A stretch of 64,000 nucleotides of DNA from Anaerolineales bacterium (GCA_025808555.1 CP075526.1:1755064-1819063); one strand, 5' to 3'. Counted from the stretch's first letter, positions 26,703-36,100 are shown. Numbers and translations: made by a program. The notes: generated by a model not told the origin, from the sequence alone.

Positions 26703-28447
26703 GGCCGGGGGGCGCTGATCACTTCGGCGCTATACAGTTGAAGCATGGCGTCCTGCCAGCTTAGCCCGTCACGCAACACAAATTGATTGAACAGTGTGGA
26801 TGGGAAGAAGCTGCGCCAATTGGCCTGGGCGGGCAGACGCTCAAAGCCATAGTCTGCGGCCAGCGCGGTGAAATCGATCCAATAGCCGGCAGGCACTTCG
26901 TCCGCCAGCTGCCCACCCGCCTGGTAGCTGCTTTCTACGCCAGAATAACGCGCTGCAAAATCCCAGGGGTTTTGCGTGAGCGGCTGGCCCATCCCGCTGT
27001 CGGGGGCGGCGGTGCGCAGATAAATGCGCCAGTAGGTCTGCCCGCCAATGTCTTCGCGCACGGCAGCCAGCCAGCCCGCGTTCAGCAGGCCGCTGCGCAA
27101 GGCAAAGGCTCGGCCGGTGAGCAGCCAACTGTCGTACTGGCCGGGGGGCAAGGGTGTGCTTAGCGGCACCAGCGAATTTTCAAGGCTGGAGAGAGCGTCC
27201 CAGCCCAGGAGTTGCGCGGTGCGCTGACGCAGCGCTTCAAAAGGGGCGGCGGCGGCCGAACTGAGCGACGGGTTGGGTGAAAAGACATTGCTGAGCGGCA
27301 CGACCTGATAACTTTCGGCCAGCTGTGCCCAAGCGGCCTCAGGCTGGGCCGCGGCGGCCGCTTGCAGCAGGCCGGCCGGCGGGCTGGGCCATTCGCCGGC
27401 AGTCCAGGCCGCGCCGTGCACGCGGCCGGGCAAGGCTTGAGGCGCCAAGGCCAACTCGCCATCCAGCGTGTAGGCAGTCAGGTAGTGCTCCGTTTCGGTG
27501 TGGGTTTTGGCCAGGAGTACATCACCGGCCGGGCTCCACTGCGGCGCCTGGCCGCTGCCGATGTAGCGAGGCGGGTTGAGCATGTCGCTGACGTAGATGT
27601 TCCACATACCGGCGGGGTCCTGCTCGGCCCAGGCCAGCCAGCGGCCATCTGGCGACCAGGCCGGCGAAGCCTGCACGCCGCGCTCGGGCGCCAACTGGGC
27701 AAAGCGGGTGGCGCCCTCCTGCTCCAGATACAGCAGCCAGATGGCGGGTGCGCCGCCGCGGTCTGAGACGAAGGCAAGCTGCTGGGCGTGCGGGCGCCAG
27801 GCGGGCGAATGATCGCGGGCTGGCGAGAGGCTTACGTACAGCGGCTCCACCGAGCCATCCAGCGGACGGATGGCAATTTCAAGATCGTTGTTGTGATCGT
27901 GAGTGTAGGCCAGCCAACCATTGTCTGACCAGCTGGGTGAGCCATCGTAGGCGCTGTCGTGGGTGAGCTGGCTGGTAATGCCAGTAGCCAGCTCTAGCAC
28001 GTAAAGGTCCCAGTTGCCGTTGCGGTTGGAGGCGAAGGCCAGCAAGCCGGACTGGGACGAGAAGGCAGGCGAGACATCATCCCACTGGCCGTAGGTGAGG
28101 CGAGTGAGCGATTGGCCGATGAGCTGGTGGCTGAAGAGGCGCGCGTAGCCGTATTCGCTAAGGCTGAGCACGCGCAGGCCATCCAACGAGCGGCCCGCGC
28201 CCATCACCAATGGGGTGGCCTGGGGAGTGGGCATGACGGTGTGGGTGGGCAGGGCCGTGGGCTCCTGCGCGGCCAGCAGCGCGGTTGTGGGCGTGCTGGT
28301 GACGGCTTGTGGCGTGCCGGCCGAACCCAGCGAGCCGTTGGCGAGGATATAGAGCAGGACGATGCCGAGCAGCACGCCGGCGGCGATGAGGCGCAGCCAG
28401 TACCCCAGCGTGCGGCGCAGGGATGGAGTGACGGGGTCTGAGAGCAT
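26699..28447 (-). CDS. Membrane-anchored TolB-like beta-propeller protein
   Basis: The 582-residue protein has one membrane helix (about residues 18-38) and a Thr/Pro-rich linker. WD40-like/PD40 repeats follow, with recurring motifs such as DVSPAFSSQSGLLAFASNRNGNWDLYV, GSPSWSDNGWLAYTHD, HSPAWRPHAQQLAFVSDRGG and ASPAWSPDGRWLAWAEQD (about residues 115-350). The C-terminal ~230 residues are a different, unassigned domain. It is probably an extracytoplasmic scaffold working with the M23 peptidase it overlaps by 4 nt. Confidence 0.88.
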   Translation of the reverse strand: MLSDPVTPSLRRTLGYWLRLIAAGVLLGIVLLYILANGSLGSAGTPQAVTSTPTTALLAAQEPTALPTHTVMPTPQATPLVMGAGRSLDGLRVLSLSEYGYARLFSHQLIGQSLTRLTYGQWDDVSPAFSSQSGLLAFASNRNGNWDLYVLELATGITSQLTHDSAYDGSPSWSDNGWLAYTHDHNNDLEIAIRPLDGSVEPLYVSLSPARDHSPAWRPHAQQLAFVSDRGGAPAIWLLYLEQEGATRFAQLAPERGVQASPAWSPDGRWLAWAEQDPAGMWNIYVSDMLNPPRYIGSGQAPQWSPAGDVLLAKTHTETEHYLTAYTLDGELALAPQALPGRVHGAAWTAGEWPSPPAGLLQAAAAAQPEAAWAQLAESYQVVPLSNVFSPNPSLSSAAAAPFEALRQRTAQLLGWDALSSLENSLVPLSTPLPPGQYDSWLLTGRAFALRSGLLNAGWLAAVREDIGGQTYWRIYLRTAAPDSGMGQPLTQNPWDFAARYSGVESSYQAGGQLADEVPAGYWIDFTALAADYGFERLPAQANWRSFFPSTLFNQFVLRDGLSWQDAMLQLYSAEVISAPRP

Positions 28448-28485
28448 GGGAATGTGTGTATTAAAGCAAGAAACGGGTTGGCGTA

Positions 28486-28899
28486 CTACGCTTCGGGAAT
28501 GATGAAATCAACAGCGTGCTCGTGGATGATCTGCTTGGCCTTGCTCAGCAGGTCGCCCGAGCTGGCCTCGAGTGGGTTCTCGGTTTGCTGGGCTTCAATA
28601 TCGGCGTAGAAGACGCGGGCCTTGAGAGTGTAGCGCCCGGGTGTGCGCGGTTGGCGCAAGTGCATCACGAATTCCATGATCGGGTCGATCGCCTCGACCA
28701 CGCTGACGGTGGCCAGCGGCTGCCCGGCCTCGTTGGTGATGAGGGCTTCGACATTGGGGCGGCGCTGAAAGGGCGTGATATCAATGCGCACCTGGATGCG
28801 CTGGCCATCTGGCCGCGGCTGGGCTTCCAGCTCGCGGATGCGAACCTCGTTAGGCGGCACGGGGGCTTCGCCGGCTTCGGTGAAGAAGATGTCAGACAT
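28486..28899 (-). CDS. Conserved hypothetical protein, predicted beta-sandwich
   Basis: I do not recognise this 137-residue protein. It lacks a signal peptide and has alternating strands (RIQVRIDITPF, VEALITNEAG, TVSVVEAIDPIMEFVMHLR, GRYTLKARVFYADIE) suggesting an Ig-like or C2-like sandwich. A short helical C-terminus follows. It lies 38 nt upstream of the TolB-like gene on the same strand and may be co-transcribed. TATAAT 7 nt before the ATG indicates a leaderless start. Confidence 0.65.
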   Translation of the reverse strand: MSDIFFTEAGEAPVPPNEVRIRELEAQPRPDGQRIQVRIDITPFQRRPNVEALITNEAGQPLATVSVVEAIDPIMEFVMHLRQPRTPGRYTLKARVFYADIEAQQTENPLEASSGDLLSKAKQIIHEHAVDFIIPEA

Positions 28900-28912
28900 G
28901 CTAGGGATTATA
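28897..28912 (-). promoter_or_regulatory. Leaderless-type promoter of the 137-residue protein gene
   Basis: On the minus strand TATAAT (28912-28907) is followed by CCCTAGC and ATG (28899), without a Shine-Dalgarno sequence. Confidence 0.6.
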
Positions 28913-28984
28913 GCGTTGGGAAGACGGTGGGAAATTGGGAACTTGGTATTGGTTATTAGTTATTGGCTACTGGAGCTGCCAGTG

Positions 28985-31090
28985 TTACAGCCTGGCTCGG
29001 CGCAGCAGTTGGGCGTTTAGCGCCACGATGATGGTGCTGGCAGACATGAGCACTGCGCCCAACGCGGGCGAAAGCAGGATGCCCCGGCTAGCAAGCACCC
29101 CGGCGGCCAGCGGAATGGCAATGACGTTGTAGCCGGTGGCCCATAGCAGGTTCTGTACCATCTTGGCGTAACTGGCGCGGCTGAGGCGAAAAACCTTGAG
29201 TACGTCCTGCGGGTCATTATCCACCAGGATGATGCCAGCAGACTCTACGGCTACGTCTGTGCCGCTGCCGATGGCGATGCCCACATCGGCGCGGGCGAGA
29301 GCGGGCGCATCGTTGACGCCGTCACCCACCATGGCCACCTTGCGCCCTTGGGCTTGCAGCGCGGCAATTTTCTTTTCCTTGTCGGCGGGCAGCACCTCGG
29401 CAAAGAATTCAGTGATGCCCAGCTCGGCGGCGACCGCGGCCGCCACCGGCTCGCTGTCACCGGTGAGCATGGCCGCGCGGATGCCGAGCTGGCGCAGGCT
29501 ATCAATGACTAATTTGCTTTGTGGACGCAGCGCATCCGCAATGGCGAAGACGGCAATGGGCTGTGTGCCGGCCAGCAGGTAGATGGCGCTCTGGCCCTTG
29601 CGCCCGGAATCCTCGGCGAAGGCGGCCAGCTCCGGCGGCAGGCTGGCGTCGAGCTGCTGCAGCAAGCGTGGGCCGCCGAGATGGTAGGGCTGCCCGGCAA
29701 CGGTGGCCTGCACGCCCAAGCCCTTTAGGGCCTGGAAGTCTTCCACCGCCGGCGCGGCCAGACCGCGTTCGGCAGCGGAGGCGCGGATGGCGCGGGCCAG
29801 GCTGTGCTCGGAATCACCCTCCAGCCCCGCGGCCAGGCTCAGCACCTGGTCCTCGCTGTAGCCCTGCAGGGCGCGCAAAGCCACCACACCCATCTCTCCC
29901 TGAGTGAGCGTGCCGGTCTTGTCGAAAACGACTGTATCCACCAGGCGTGCTTCCTCCAGTGCCAGGCGGTCTTTCACCAGCAGGCCGTGGGAGGCGGCCT
30001 GAGCGGTGCTGATGGCAACCACCAGTGGAACGGCGAGACCGAGGGCGTGCGGGCAGGCGATGATGAGTACAGTCACCACGCGCTCGAGCACGAACAGATC
30101 CAGCCCGCGGGCCAGCCCCCAGGCCAGCGCGGTGAGCGCGGCGGCGACCAGGGCAATGGTGAACAGCCAGCCGGCAGCACGGTCTGCCAGGATCTGGGTG
30201 CGCGATTTGCTGAGCTGGGCCTGCTGTACCAGGCGCATGATGCCAGCCAGGGCGGTGGCGCCGCCCACAGCGGTGACGCGCACGCGCAGGCTCCCCTCGC
30301 CATTGATGGCGCCGGCAATCACCGCGTCGCCCGGCGCTTTGGATACCGGGCGGGATTCGCCGCTCAGCATCGATTCGTTGACTTGCGAATTGCCTTCGAC
30401 CACCTCACCATCGGCGGGGATGCTCGCGCCTGGGCGCACGAGGAACAAGTCGCCGGCGGCCAAGGCGGCGGCCGGCACGGTTTCGATGCGGCCGTCGGCG
30501 CCGATGCGCTCGGCCTGGTCTGGAAGCAGCTTGGCAAGCTCGTCGAGGCTGCTGGAGGCGCGGCGTACGCTGCGCATCTCCAGCCAGTGGCCGAGCAGCA
30601 TGATGTCTATCAGGGTTGCCAATTCCCAGTAGAAACCCTCGCCGAGATTGAATACGAAAGCAGCTGTGCTATAGAGGAAGGATACGGAGATGGCCAGGCT
30701 GATGAGCATCATCATGCCCGGCTGGCGCGCCCGCAGCTCTGGCACGGCCATTTGCAGGAAGGGTAGACCGCCGTAGAAGAAGATAACGGCGGCGAACAGC
30801 GGTGCGATGAATTGCGAGCCGGGGAATGATGGCGGCGAAATGCCCAGCCAGTGCTGGGTCATTTCGCTGTAGAGGATGACTGGGATGGTGAGCACGAGCG
30901 ACACGAAGAAGCGCGTGCGGAACATCTGCTCGTGGCCACTATGGTGCGCAGCTACGCTGCGCGAGGCCGATGCATGGTGAGCAGAGTGTCCAGCAGGTCT
31001 GTGCGCAGCTGCGCTGTGCAGCCCGACTGCGTCGGGCTGTGGGTGGTGCGCGGCGTGCTGATGGCGCTCGTGCTGGTCGTACTCGCTCAT
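28985..31090 (-). CDS. copB: CopB-type copper-translocating P1B ATPase
   Basis: The 701-residue pump has a His-rich cytoplasmic N-terminus (about residues 1-55) instead of a CxxC metal-binding domain and eight predicted helices. It carries the ion-binding CPH motif (IIACPHALG), phosphorylation site [14 protein letters not shown] and [13 protein letters not shown]. The CPH motif together with the His-rich tail is typical of the CopB group, which exports copper (reported for Cu(II) or Cu(I)/Ag(I)). It starts 14 nt after the cupredoxin gene, forming a copper-handling operon. The His-rich segment is encoded partly by palindromic DNA (30946-30962, 31003-31039). Confidence 0.93.
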   Translation of the reverse strand: MSEYDQHERHQHAAHHPQPDAVGLHSAAAHRPAGHSAHHASASRSVAAHHSGHEQMFRTRFFVSLVLTIPVILYSEMTQHWLGISPPSFPGSQFIAPLFAAVIFFYGGLPFLQMAVPELRARQPGMMMLISLAISVSFLYSTAAFVFNLGEGFYWELATLIDIMLLGHWLEMRSVRRASSSLDELAKLLPDQAERIGADGRIETVPAAALAAGDLFLVRPGASIPADGEVVEGNSQVNESMLSGESRPVSKAPGDAVIAGAINGEGSLRVRVTAVGGATALAGIMRLVQQAQLSKSRTQILADRAAGWLFTIALVAAALTALAWGLARGLDLFVLERVVTVLIIACPHALGLAVPLVVAISTAQAASHGLLVKDRLALEEARLVDTVVFDKTGTLTQGEMGVVALRALQGYSEDQVLSLAAGLEGDSEHSLARAIRASAAERGLAAPAVEDFQALKGLGVQATVAGQPYHLGGPRLLQQLDASLPPELAAFAEDSGRKGQSAIYLLAGTQPIAVFAIADALRPQSKLVIDSLRQLGIRAAMLTGDSEPVAAAVAAELGITEFFAEVLPADKEKKIAALQAQGRKVAMVGDGVNDAPALARADVGIAIGSGTDVAVESAGIILVDNDPQDVLKVFRLSRASYAKMVQNLLWATGYNVIAIPLAAGVLASRGILLSPALGAVLMSASTIIVALNAQLLRRARL

Positions 31091-31104
31091 CCCAGCCTCT
31101 TGTA

Positions 31105-31563
31105 CTAAGGAACTACACTGACTTTAGTGAACATGCCGGCGGCATAGTGGCCGGGCAGGTAGCAGCCAAATTCGTATTCGCCGGGTTCCGTGAACGCGTA
31201 CTCAATCATGACAGTCGCGCCGGGGGTCAACTGGCTTTCGCCGACATGCAACATCCCGTCCACGTCCTCAGCGTCGTGGCCTGATTCGCCGTGCCCATGC
31301 TCGCCTTCGGCGTCATCGTGGCCGTGCTCGCCTTCGGCTTGCATGTGATGCTCTTCACCCTCGGCTAGCAGCACAAACTCATGGTTGATGGCGCCGGGGT
31401 TGGTGATGATGAAACGGTAAGGTGTGCCCACCTTGAAGACCGTGATGGGCGACTCGATGGCGAATTCGGTGAGCTCAATCGGCACCACCTGGGCAACTGT
31501 GGGGCGGCTGCCGCAGGCGCTGGTGAGGAGAGCCAGTACCAAAATTACGGCCATTCTGTACAT
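31105..31563 (-). CDS. Cupredoxin-like copper-binding lipoprotein with His-rich insert
   Basis: The start at 31563 has AAGGAG nearby and opens a signal peptide with lipobox LLTSAC. The 152-residue protein is a plastocyanin-like domain: His in INHEFVLL, and Cys, His and Met in [14 protein letters not shown] as type 1 copper ligands. Between them lies a His/Glu/Asp-rich loop ([20 protein letters not shown] and more) that probably binds extra metal ions. It should hold or deliver copper outside the membrane, and is the first gene of the operon with the CopB ATPase. Confidence 0.9.
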   Translation of the reverse strand: MYRMAVILVLALLTSACGSRPTVAQVVPIELTEFAIESPITVFKVGTPYRFIITNPGAINHEFVLLAEGEEHHMQAEGEHGHDDAEGEHGHGESGHDAEDVDGMLHVGESQLTPGATVMIEYAFTEPGEYEFGCYLPGHYAAGMFTKVSVVP

Positions 31564-31585
31564 GAAGCGTTTCTCCTTTGTCGGA

Positions 31586-31644
31586 TACCCTCCCCCTATG
31601 GGAGGGGTTACCTTGACTCTAAAACCTTTGGGGATAACAGTCAA
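31586..31644 (-). promoter_or_regulatory. Promoter of the copper operon with CsoR-like operator
   Basis: On the minus strand TTGACT (31644-31639), 17 nt and TAGAGT (31621-31616) form a promoter. Just downstream, TACCCTCCC...GGGAGGGG (31586-31610, plus strand) is a G/C palindrome flanked by TA, similar to operators of the copper sensor CsoR. No csoR gene is in the window. Confidence 0.55.
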
Positions 31645-31718
31645 TGAAGAGGAGAATGAGAGGGATTGATGCCAAAAGCGGTCGGGTTCCACGGATTACA
31701 ATCGTGGCAGGAGCAAGA

Positions 31719-32864
31719 ATGCCAGATAAATTTGAAACCCTTGCCATTCACGCCGGTCAGCAGCCCGACCCCAGCACCGGCGCGGTGATGACGCCGATCT
31801 ACCAGACCAGCACCTTCGTGCAGGACGCAGTAGGCGTGCACAAAGGCTACGAATACTCGCGCAGCGGCAACCCCACCCGCACCGCGCTGCAGGACTGTTT
31901 TGCGGCGCTGGAAGGCGCCAAACACGGCTTGGCCTTTGCCTCCGGTCTGGCCGCCACAGACACGATCATCCGCCAATATTCACCGGGTGACCACATCCTG
32001 GTGGGCAGCGATGTGTATGGCGGCACCTTCCGCCTGTTCGAGCGCGAGTACAAGGACTTTGGCATCGAGTTCAGTTATGTGGACGTGGATGACCTGGCTG
32101 CCGTGCAGGCTGGCTTGCGCGCCAACACCAAGCTGGTGTGGCTGGAGACGCCAACGAATCCGTACCTGGGCCTGGCCGATATTGCCGCCATTTCTGCCAT
32201 CTTGAAGGCGCAAGCCAGCAAGCCGCTGTTCGCGGTGGACAATACCTTCGCCTCGCCGTACCTGCAACAGCCGCTGGCCCTGGGGGCGGACATCGTGATC
32301 CATTCGGCCACCAAGTACCTGGGCGGCCACTCCGACGTGGTGCTGGGCCTGGTAGCGGTGAACGACCCGGCGCTCGCAGAGCGGCTGGCGTTCACCCAGA
32401 ACGCGGCCGGGGCCGTGCCTGGGCCGATGGACAGCTTTCTAGTGCTGCGCGGCATCAAGACCCTGCACCTGCGCATGGACCGCCATGGCGAGAATGCCGC
32501 GGCGATTGCCGAATACTTGGTCAAGCACCCCAAAGTGAGCCAGATCTATTATCCGTTTCACGCTTCGCACCCGCAGCACGAGCTGGCGCGCAAACAGATG
32601 CGCAACGGCGGCGGCATGCTTTCGTTTGAACTGAAGGGCGGCGAAGCCGCCGCCCGCAGTGTGGCCGAGAGCACGCGGCTGTTCGCCCTGGCGGAGTCGC
32701 TGGGCGGGGTAGAGTCGCTGATCGAGGTGCCGGCGGTGATGACGCACTTGTCCGTGGCCAACTCGCCGCTGGCGGTGGACCCGGGGCTGGTGCGCCTCTC
32801 GGTAGGGGTAGAGCACGTGGACGACCTGATTGCAGATCTGGAACAAGCGCTGGCCAAGGCCTAG
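31719..32864 (+). CDS. Cystathionine gamma-lyase / gamma-synthase family PLP enzyme
   Basis: The 381-residue protein belongs to the Cys/Met-metabolism PLP family: TLAIHAGQ at the N-terminus, YEYSRSGNPTR, the conserved Tyr and Arg, and the PLP lysine in HSATKYLGGHSDV. It either makes cystathionine from an activated homoserine and cysteine or cleaves cystathionine to cysteine. The nearby cystathionine beta-synthase favours the lyase role (reverse transsulfuration). The start at 31719 follows AGGAG at 31709-31713; TACAAT (31697-31702) is the likely -10. The 116-residue gene follows 14 nt downstream. Confidence 0.9.
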   Translation: MPDKFETLAIHAGQQPDPSTGAVMTPIYQTSTFVQDAVGVHKGYEYSRSGNPTRTALQDCFAALEGAKHGLAFASGLAATDTIIRQYSPGDHILVGSDVYGGTFRLFEREYKDFGIEFSYVDVDDLAAVQAGLRANTKLVWLETPTNPYLGLADIAAISAILKAQASKPLFAVDNTFASPYLQQPLALGADIVIHSATKYLGGHSDVVLGLVAVNDPALAERLAFTQNAAGAVPGPMDSFLVLRGIKTLHLRMDRHGENAAAIAEYLVKHPKVSQIYYPFHASHPQHELARKQMRNGGGMLSFELKGGEAAARSVAESTRLFALAESLGGVESLIEVPAVMTHLSVANSPLAVDPGLVRLSVGVEHVDDLIADLEQALAKA

Positions 32865-32878
32865 CGCAGGAGGTTGTA

Positions 32879-33229
32879 ATGGCTAAGAAAGGCAAACGCG
32901 ACAAGAGCCCGGATGCAATGAACGCGGCCTCCGAAGGCATGGGCTACCCCATCGGCGGGCTGGAAACCAGCTCGGCCGAGTTCACAGAGTTTCTGGCCGC
33001 AGTGATCAAGGAATTCAAGGAAGACTCGCCGGGCCTGACCCTGCGGGACGCTGCCCGGATCGTGGTCGAGCGCGAGGGGCTGGAGCAGTTCGCGGATCGC
33101 GTGGCCGACATCCAAGTCTTTTTGAAAGCTTTCCTGGGCGGCAAGAATACCGAGTGGGACGAATTGGTTGCCGAGGATGCTCGCCGCCGTTTGGAGATCG
33201 ACAAGACCTTGGGCGGTACGCCGGGCTGA
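32879..33229 (+). CDS. Small conserved hypothetical protein
   Basis: I do not recognise this 116-residue soluble protein. After a basic N-terminus (MAKKGKRDK) and a GMGYPIGGLET segment it is mostly helical (FLAAVIKEFKED, LRDAARIVVEREGLEQFADRVADIQVFLKAFLG). AGGAGG lies 6 nt before the ATG, and it follows the cystathionine gamma-lyase-like gene by 14 nt, so it is probably in the same transcript. Confidence 0.65.
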   Translation: MAKKGKRDKSPDAMNAASEGMGYPIGGLETSSAEFTEFLAAVIKEFKEDSPGLTLRDAARIVVEREGLEQFADRVADIQVFLKAFLGGKNTEWDELVAEDARRRLEIDKTLGGTPG

Positions 33230-33267
33230 GAATGGGTAAAGGATGAAGACGCAGATGAGGAGGGACT

Positions 33268-33663
33268 ATGCCGCTATCACTAATTCTTGCATGTAAGGAC
33301 GTTGCTGCGGCCATTGAGTACTACACCAGGAAGCTGGGCTTTGTATTGGCCTGGCAAATGCCGCCCAACGACAAAGGCGAGATCGAATTTGCCGGCGTAA
33401 AGCTGGGGGATGCAGAAATCCTGCTTGGCGTCACTACGGGATTCGTAGCCGATGAGAATATGGATAAGCGCGGCACCGGCGTGCAGCTCTACGTCAACCT
33501 GGGCGCAGACCACGACATTGATGCGCTCTACCAGGCGGCACAGTCCAGCGGCGCAAGGATTACAAAGCAAATAGAGACGCGTGATTGGGGAGAGCGGGCT
33601 TTCAATGCCAGCGACCTGGACGGCTACAGTCTGATGTTCGCTCAGGCAGCCAAGAAAGAATAG
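33268..33663 (+). CDS. VOC-superfamily (glyoxalase/bleomycin-resistance-like) protein
   Basis: The 131-residue protein has the two-module vicinal oxygen chelate pattern: LILACKDVAAAIEYYTRKLGF in the first half and GTGVQLYVNLGADHDIDALY...ASDLDGYSLMFAQ in the second. Members include glyoxalase I, dioxygenases and drug-binding resistance proteins. The metal-binding positions are only partly conserved, so the function is open. GAGGAGG precedes the ATG by 6 nt. Confidence 0.85.
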   Translation: MPLSLILACKDVAAAIEYYTRKLGFVLAWQMPPNDKGEIEFAGVKLGDAEILLGVTTGFVADENMDKRGTGVQLYVNLGADHDIDALYQAAQSSGARITKQIETRDWGERAFNASDLDGYSLMFAQAAKKE

Positions 33664-33745
33664 AAAGACTTTCGTACACGTGAATAACAACCTGTGGGAG
33701 CTTTGAAGTGAAGTCTCCTGCAAGCTTGAATTCAACTCAGACTAT

Positions 33746-33774
33746 GTAAGGGCCGGTCTTAGACCGGCCCTTAC
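33746..33774. terminator. Hairpin between the VOC and SerK-like genes
   Basis: GTAAGGGCCGGTC / GACCGGCCCTTAC is a 13-bp perfect stem with a TTA loop between convergent genes. It lacks a T run, so it may be a factor-assisted terminator or a repeat. Confidence 0.55.
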
Positions 33775-33845
33775 GCGCTCAGTGTAAAGAGTTTGCCAGT
33801 TGGCGGAAATTCAGTCCGGTGTGAATGAAGAGCCAGCCGATGGAC

Positions 33846-34682
33846 TCACTCGTCGTACAGCACGGTGGGCTCGGCGTAGTAGCGCACGCCCTTGCGGGCC
33901 GTGCGCTCGTTGACCCAGCGCTGCAGCGCCTCGTTCTTTTCTTCCAGCGACTTATTGGCCGAAAGCTCTTCCAGCGGGTAATTGACGCGCAGGGCGCGCG
34001 GCGAAACAGTGAAGCGGGTGATGCCGGGGGGCAGCAGCACGCCGGCGGCGCACAGTTCCAGCACTTCGCTGACTTTGAAGGGGGGATAGACCACGATGGC
34101 GGTCAGGTTGTCATACTTGCCGTGCAGCTCGCGCACTTGCTGGGCGGTGGTGCGGTCCACCGCCGCTTTTTTGGCATACAACTCGGCAATCCTGTTAAGC
34201 GCCTGCGTGCGGCTGGCCAGGTCGCCCGGCACGCTGCGGGCGATGTGGGCCTTGCCATCCTGCGTCTGCACCCATACCAGAGTCTTGATGGGCCAGCGGC
34301 TCTGTGGGCGTTTGACCGTGGGGTCAATAGCCTGCATGGTCACATCCGGCAGTTGGCCTAGCGCCTGCAGAAACTCGGCGCCATCCCAATCCCACAATAC
34401 GTGGTTCCAGGTGTGCAGGTCCAGCCCTTCGTAGTCCGCCTCCACCACCTGCACCAGAGCGTGGGGGATGCCCATGTGGTTGAGAGCGCTGGTGCGGTTG
34501 GCGCCATCCAGCACCATGTAACGCCCGCTGCCATCCGGCAGCGGCGTGACCATGGGCGGGTTGCGTAGCACGCCGCTGGCGCGCAGCCGCTCGATGAGCG
34601 GCAGGCTGCGCTGGTCGTCGTGCCACTCGTGTGGCACGAGATCAGGCGAAGGGACGATGCGTAGCGTGGGCAGGTTGGCCAT
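33846..34682 (-). CDS. ParB/Srx-fold SerK/SbnI-like protein (putative free-serine kinase)
   Basis: The 278-residue protein has a ParB-like N-terminal domain: PSPDLVPHEWHDDQRSLPLI with Glu31, and the phosphate-binding VLDGANRTSAL (Asp59-Gly-Ala-Asn-Arg63). In the SerK/SbnI family this fold phosphorylates free L-serine to O-phosphoserine with ADP or ATP, using an equivalent Glu and DGxxR motif. There is no helix-turn-helix as in chromosome-partitioning ParB. It follows the cystathionine beta-synthase gene by 11 nt on the same strand, and O-phosphoserine would be a natural substrate for such a PLP enzyme. The kinase activity is inferred from family and context only. Confidence 0.7.
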   Translation of the reverse strand: MANLPTLRIVPSPDLVPHEWHDDQRSLPLIERLRASGVLRNPPMVTPLPDGSGRYMVLDGANRTSALNHMGIPHALVQVVEADYEGLDLHTWNHVLWDWDGAEFLQALGQLPDVTMQAIDPTVKRPQSRWPIKTLVWVQTQDGKAHIARSVPGDLASRTQALNRIAELYAKKAAVDRTTAQQVRELHGKYDNLTAIVVYPPFKVSEVLELCAAGVLLPPGITRFTVSPRALRVNYPLEELSANKSLEEKNEALQRWVNERTARKGVRYYAEPTVLYDE

Positions 34683-34693
34683 CAGCCGGTGGG

Positions 34694-36100
34694 TTATCCG
34701 TTGATGAAGTCGAGTACGTCGATCTTGGTGAGGATGCCGACCACACGGCCGCCGTCGTTGACCAGTACGGCGTTGTTGCGCACGATCTCTTGCATGGCGT
34801 CAGGCAGCAGGGTGCTGGCGGGCAGGCTGTTGGGCGCCGGCTGCAGCAGGGCGGCTACGCTGTCTTCGCCCGGGCGGCCGTTCTTGGATTCCAGCAGGTG
34901 GGTCAGCAGGTCGCCTTCGCGTACGATGCCGCTCACCTGGCCGTCGGCATCCACCACGGGCAACTGCGAGATGCCGAACTCCTTCATCTTGCTGACCACA
35001 TCAGCAATGCGATCCTCGGCTGAGGCCGAGATGAGCTCGCTCATGCTCTTGCCGCCCAGCACCTCGCGCAGGGTGGCTTCGCTCCATTCGGAGTCCAGGA
35101 AGCCATTCTCGCGCATCCACTTGTCGTCGAACAGTTTGGTGAGGTAGCGGTTGCCCGAGTCGGGCAGGATCACGACTGCGACGCGGTCAGCCGGCAGGTC
35201 TTGCAAATATTTGAGCGCCCCAGCGACGGCGGCGCCGGAGGAGCCGCCGGCGAAGATGCCTTCCTGGCTCACCAGCTGGCGGGTGAGGATGAAGCACTCT
35301 TTGTCGGTCACGCGGATGATGTCGTCCACCACGCTCATATCAGTGGTGCCGGGCAGGAAATCTTCACCGATGCCTTCAACCTTGTATGTGATGGCCTCAA
35401 CGCCGGGCGGGATCTTGCCCTTGTTCTCCCAGATCTCTTTGAGGATCGAGCCTACCGGGTCCACACCAATGATGCGAATATTGGGGTTCTTTTCCTTCAA
35501 ATATTTGCCGACGCCGCTGATGGTGCCGCCGGTGCCCATCGAGATGATGACATCGGTCACCTTGCCGCCGGTCTGCTCCCAGATCTCCGGTCCGGTGGTC
35601 AGGTAGTGGCTGCGCGGGTTCTCAGGGTTGTAGTACTGGTTGGCAAGGATGGTGTTGGGAGTCTCGGCGGCCAGGCGGTTGGCGACCTTGTAATACGAGC
35701 GCGGGTCTTCGGGAGCAACGGCGGTGGGGGTGATTACCACTTTGGCGCCGAAGGCGCGCAGCAGTTGGATCTTCTCCTGGCTCATCTTGTCTGGCATGAC
35801 GAAGATGCACTTGTAGCCGCGGATGGCGGCCACGATGGCCAGGCCCACGCCGGTATTGCCGGAGGTGGCCTCCACGATGGTCCCGCCGGGCTTGAGCCGC
35901 CCGCTGGCTTCGGCCTCGTCGATGATGTTCTTGCCGATGCGGTCTTTGACCGAGCCGCCGGGGTTGAAGAATTCCACCTTGGCGTACAGCGGGGCTTTGA
36001 GGCCCTTGGTGACCTTGTTCAGGCGCACCAGCGGCGTATGGCCCATGGTGCCAATGATGTCGTTATAGACGCGCAGGTCTTGGGATTCTTGCAGGCTCAT
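34694..36100 (-). CDS. Cystathionine beta-synthase with C-terminal CBS pair
   Basis: The 468-residue protein combines a fold-type II PLP domain (about 1-330) with two CBS domains (about 345-468). The PLP lysine is in NPGGSVKDRIG, SGNTG binds the substrate carboxylate and GTGGTISG holds the PLP phosphate. The usual product is cystathionine from serine and homocysteine. Cysteine synthase activity on O-acetyl- or O-phosphoserine is the alternative. The CBS pair may sense S-adenosylmethionine or an adenine nucleotide. TACACT lies 6 nt before the ATG, so translation is probably leaderless. It is co-directional with the SerK-like gene 11 nt downstream. Confidence 0.93.
   Translation of the reverse strand: MSLQESQDLRVYNDIIGTMGHTPLVRLNKVTKGLKAPLYAKVEFFNPGGSVKDRIGKNIIDEAEASGRLKPGGTIVEATSGNTGVGLAIVAAIRGYKCIFVMPDKMSQEKIQLLRAFGAKVVITPTAVAPEDPRSYYKVANRLAAETPNTILANQYYNPENPRSHYLTTGPEIWEQTGGKVTDVIISMGTGGTISGVGKYLKEKNPNIRIIGVDPVGSILKEIWENKGKIPPGVEAITYKVEGIGEDFLPGTTDMSVVDDIIRVTDKECFILTRQLVSQEGIFAGGSSGAAVAGALKYLQDLPADRVAVVILPDSGNRYLTKLFDDKWMRENGFLDSEWSEATLREVLGGKSMSELISASAEDRIADVVSKMKEFGISQLPVVDADGQVSGIVREGDLLTHLLESKNGRPGEDSVAALLQPAPNSLPASTLLPDAMQEIVRNNAVLVNDGGRVVGILTKIDVLDFING

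Noticed and set aside
33846-34682. Chromosome-partitioning ParB
   Set aside because: Only the N-terminal ParB-like fold is present, without helix-turn-helix or parA neighbour, and the DGANR motif with metabolic context points to a SerK/SbnI-like protein.
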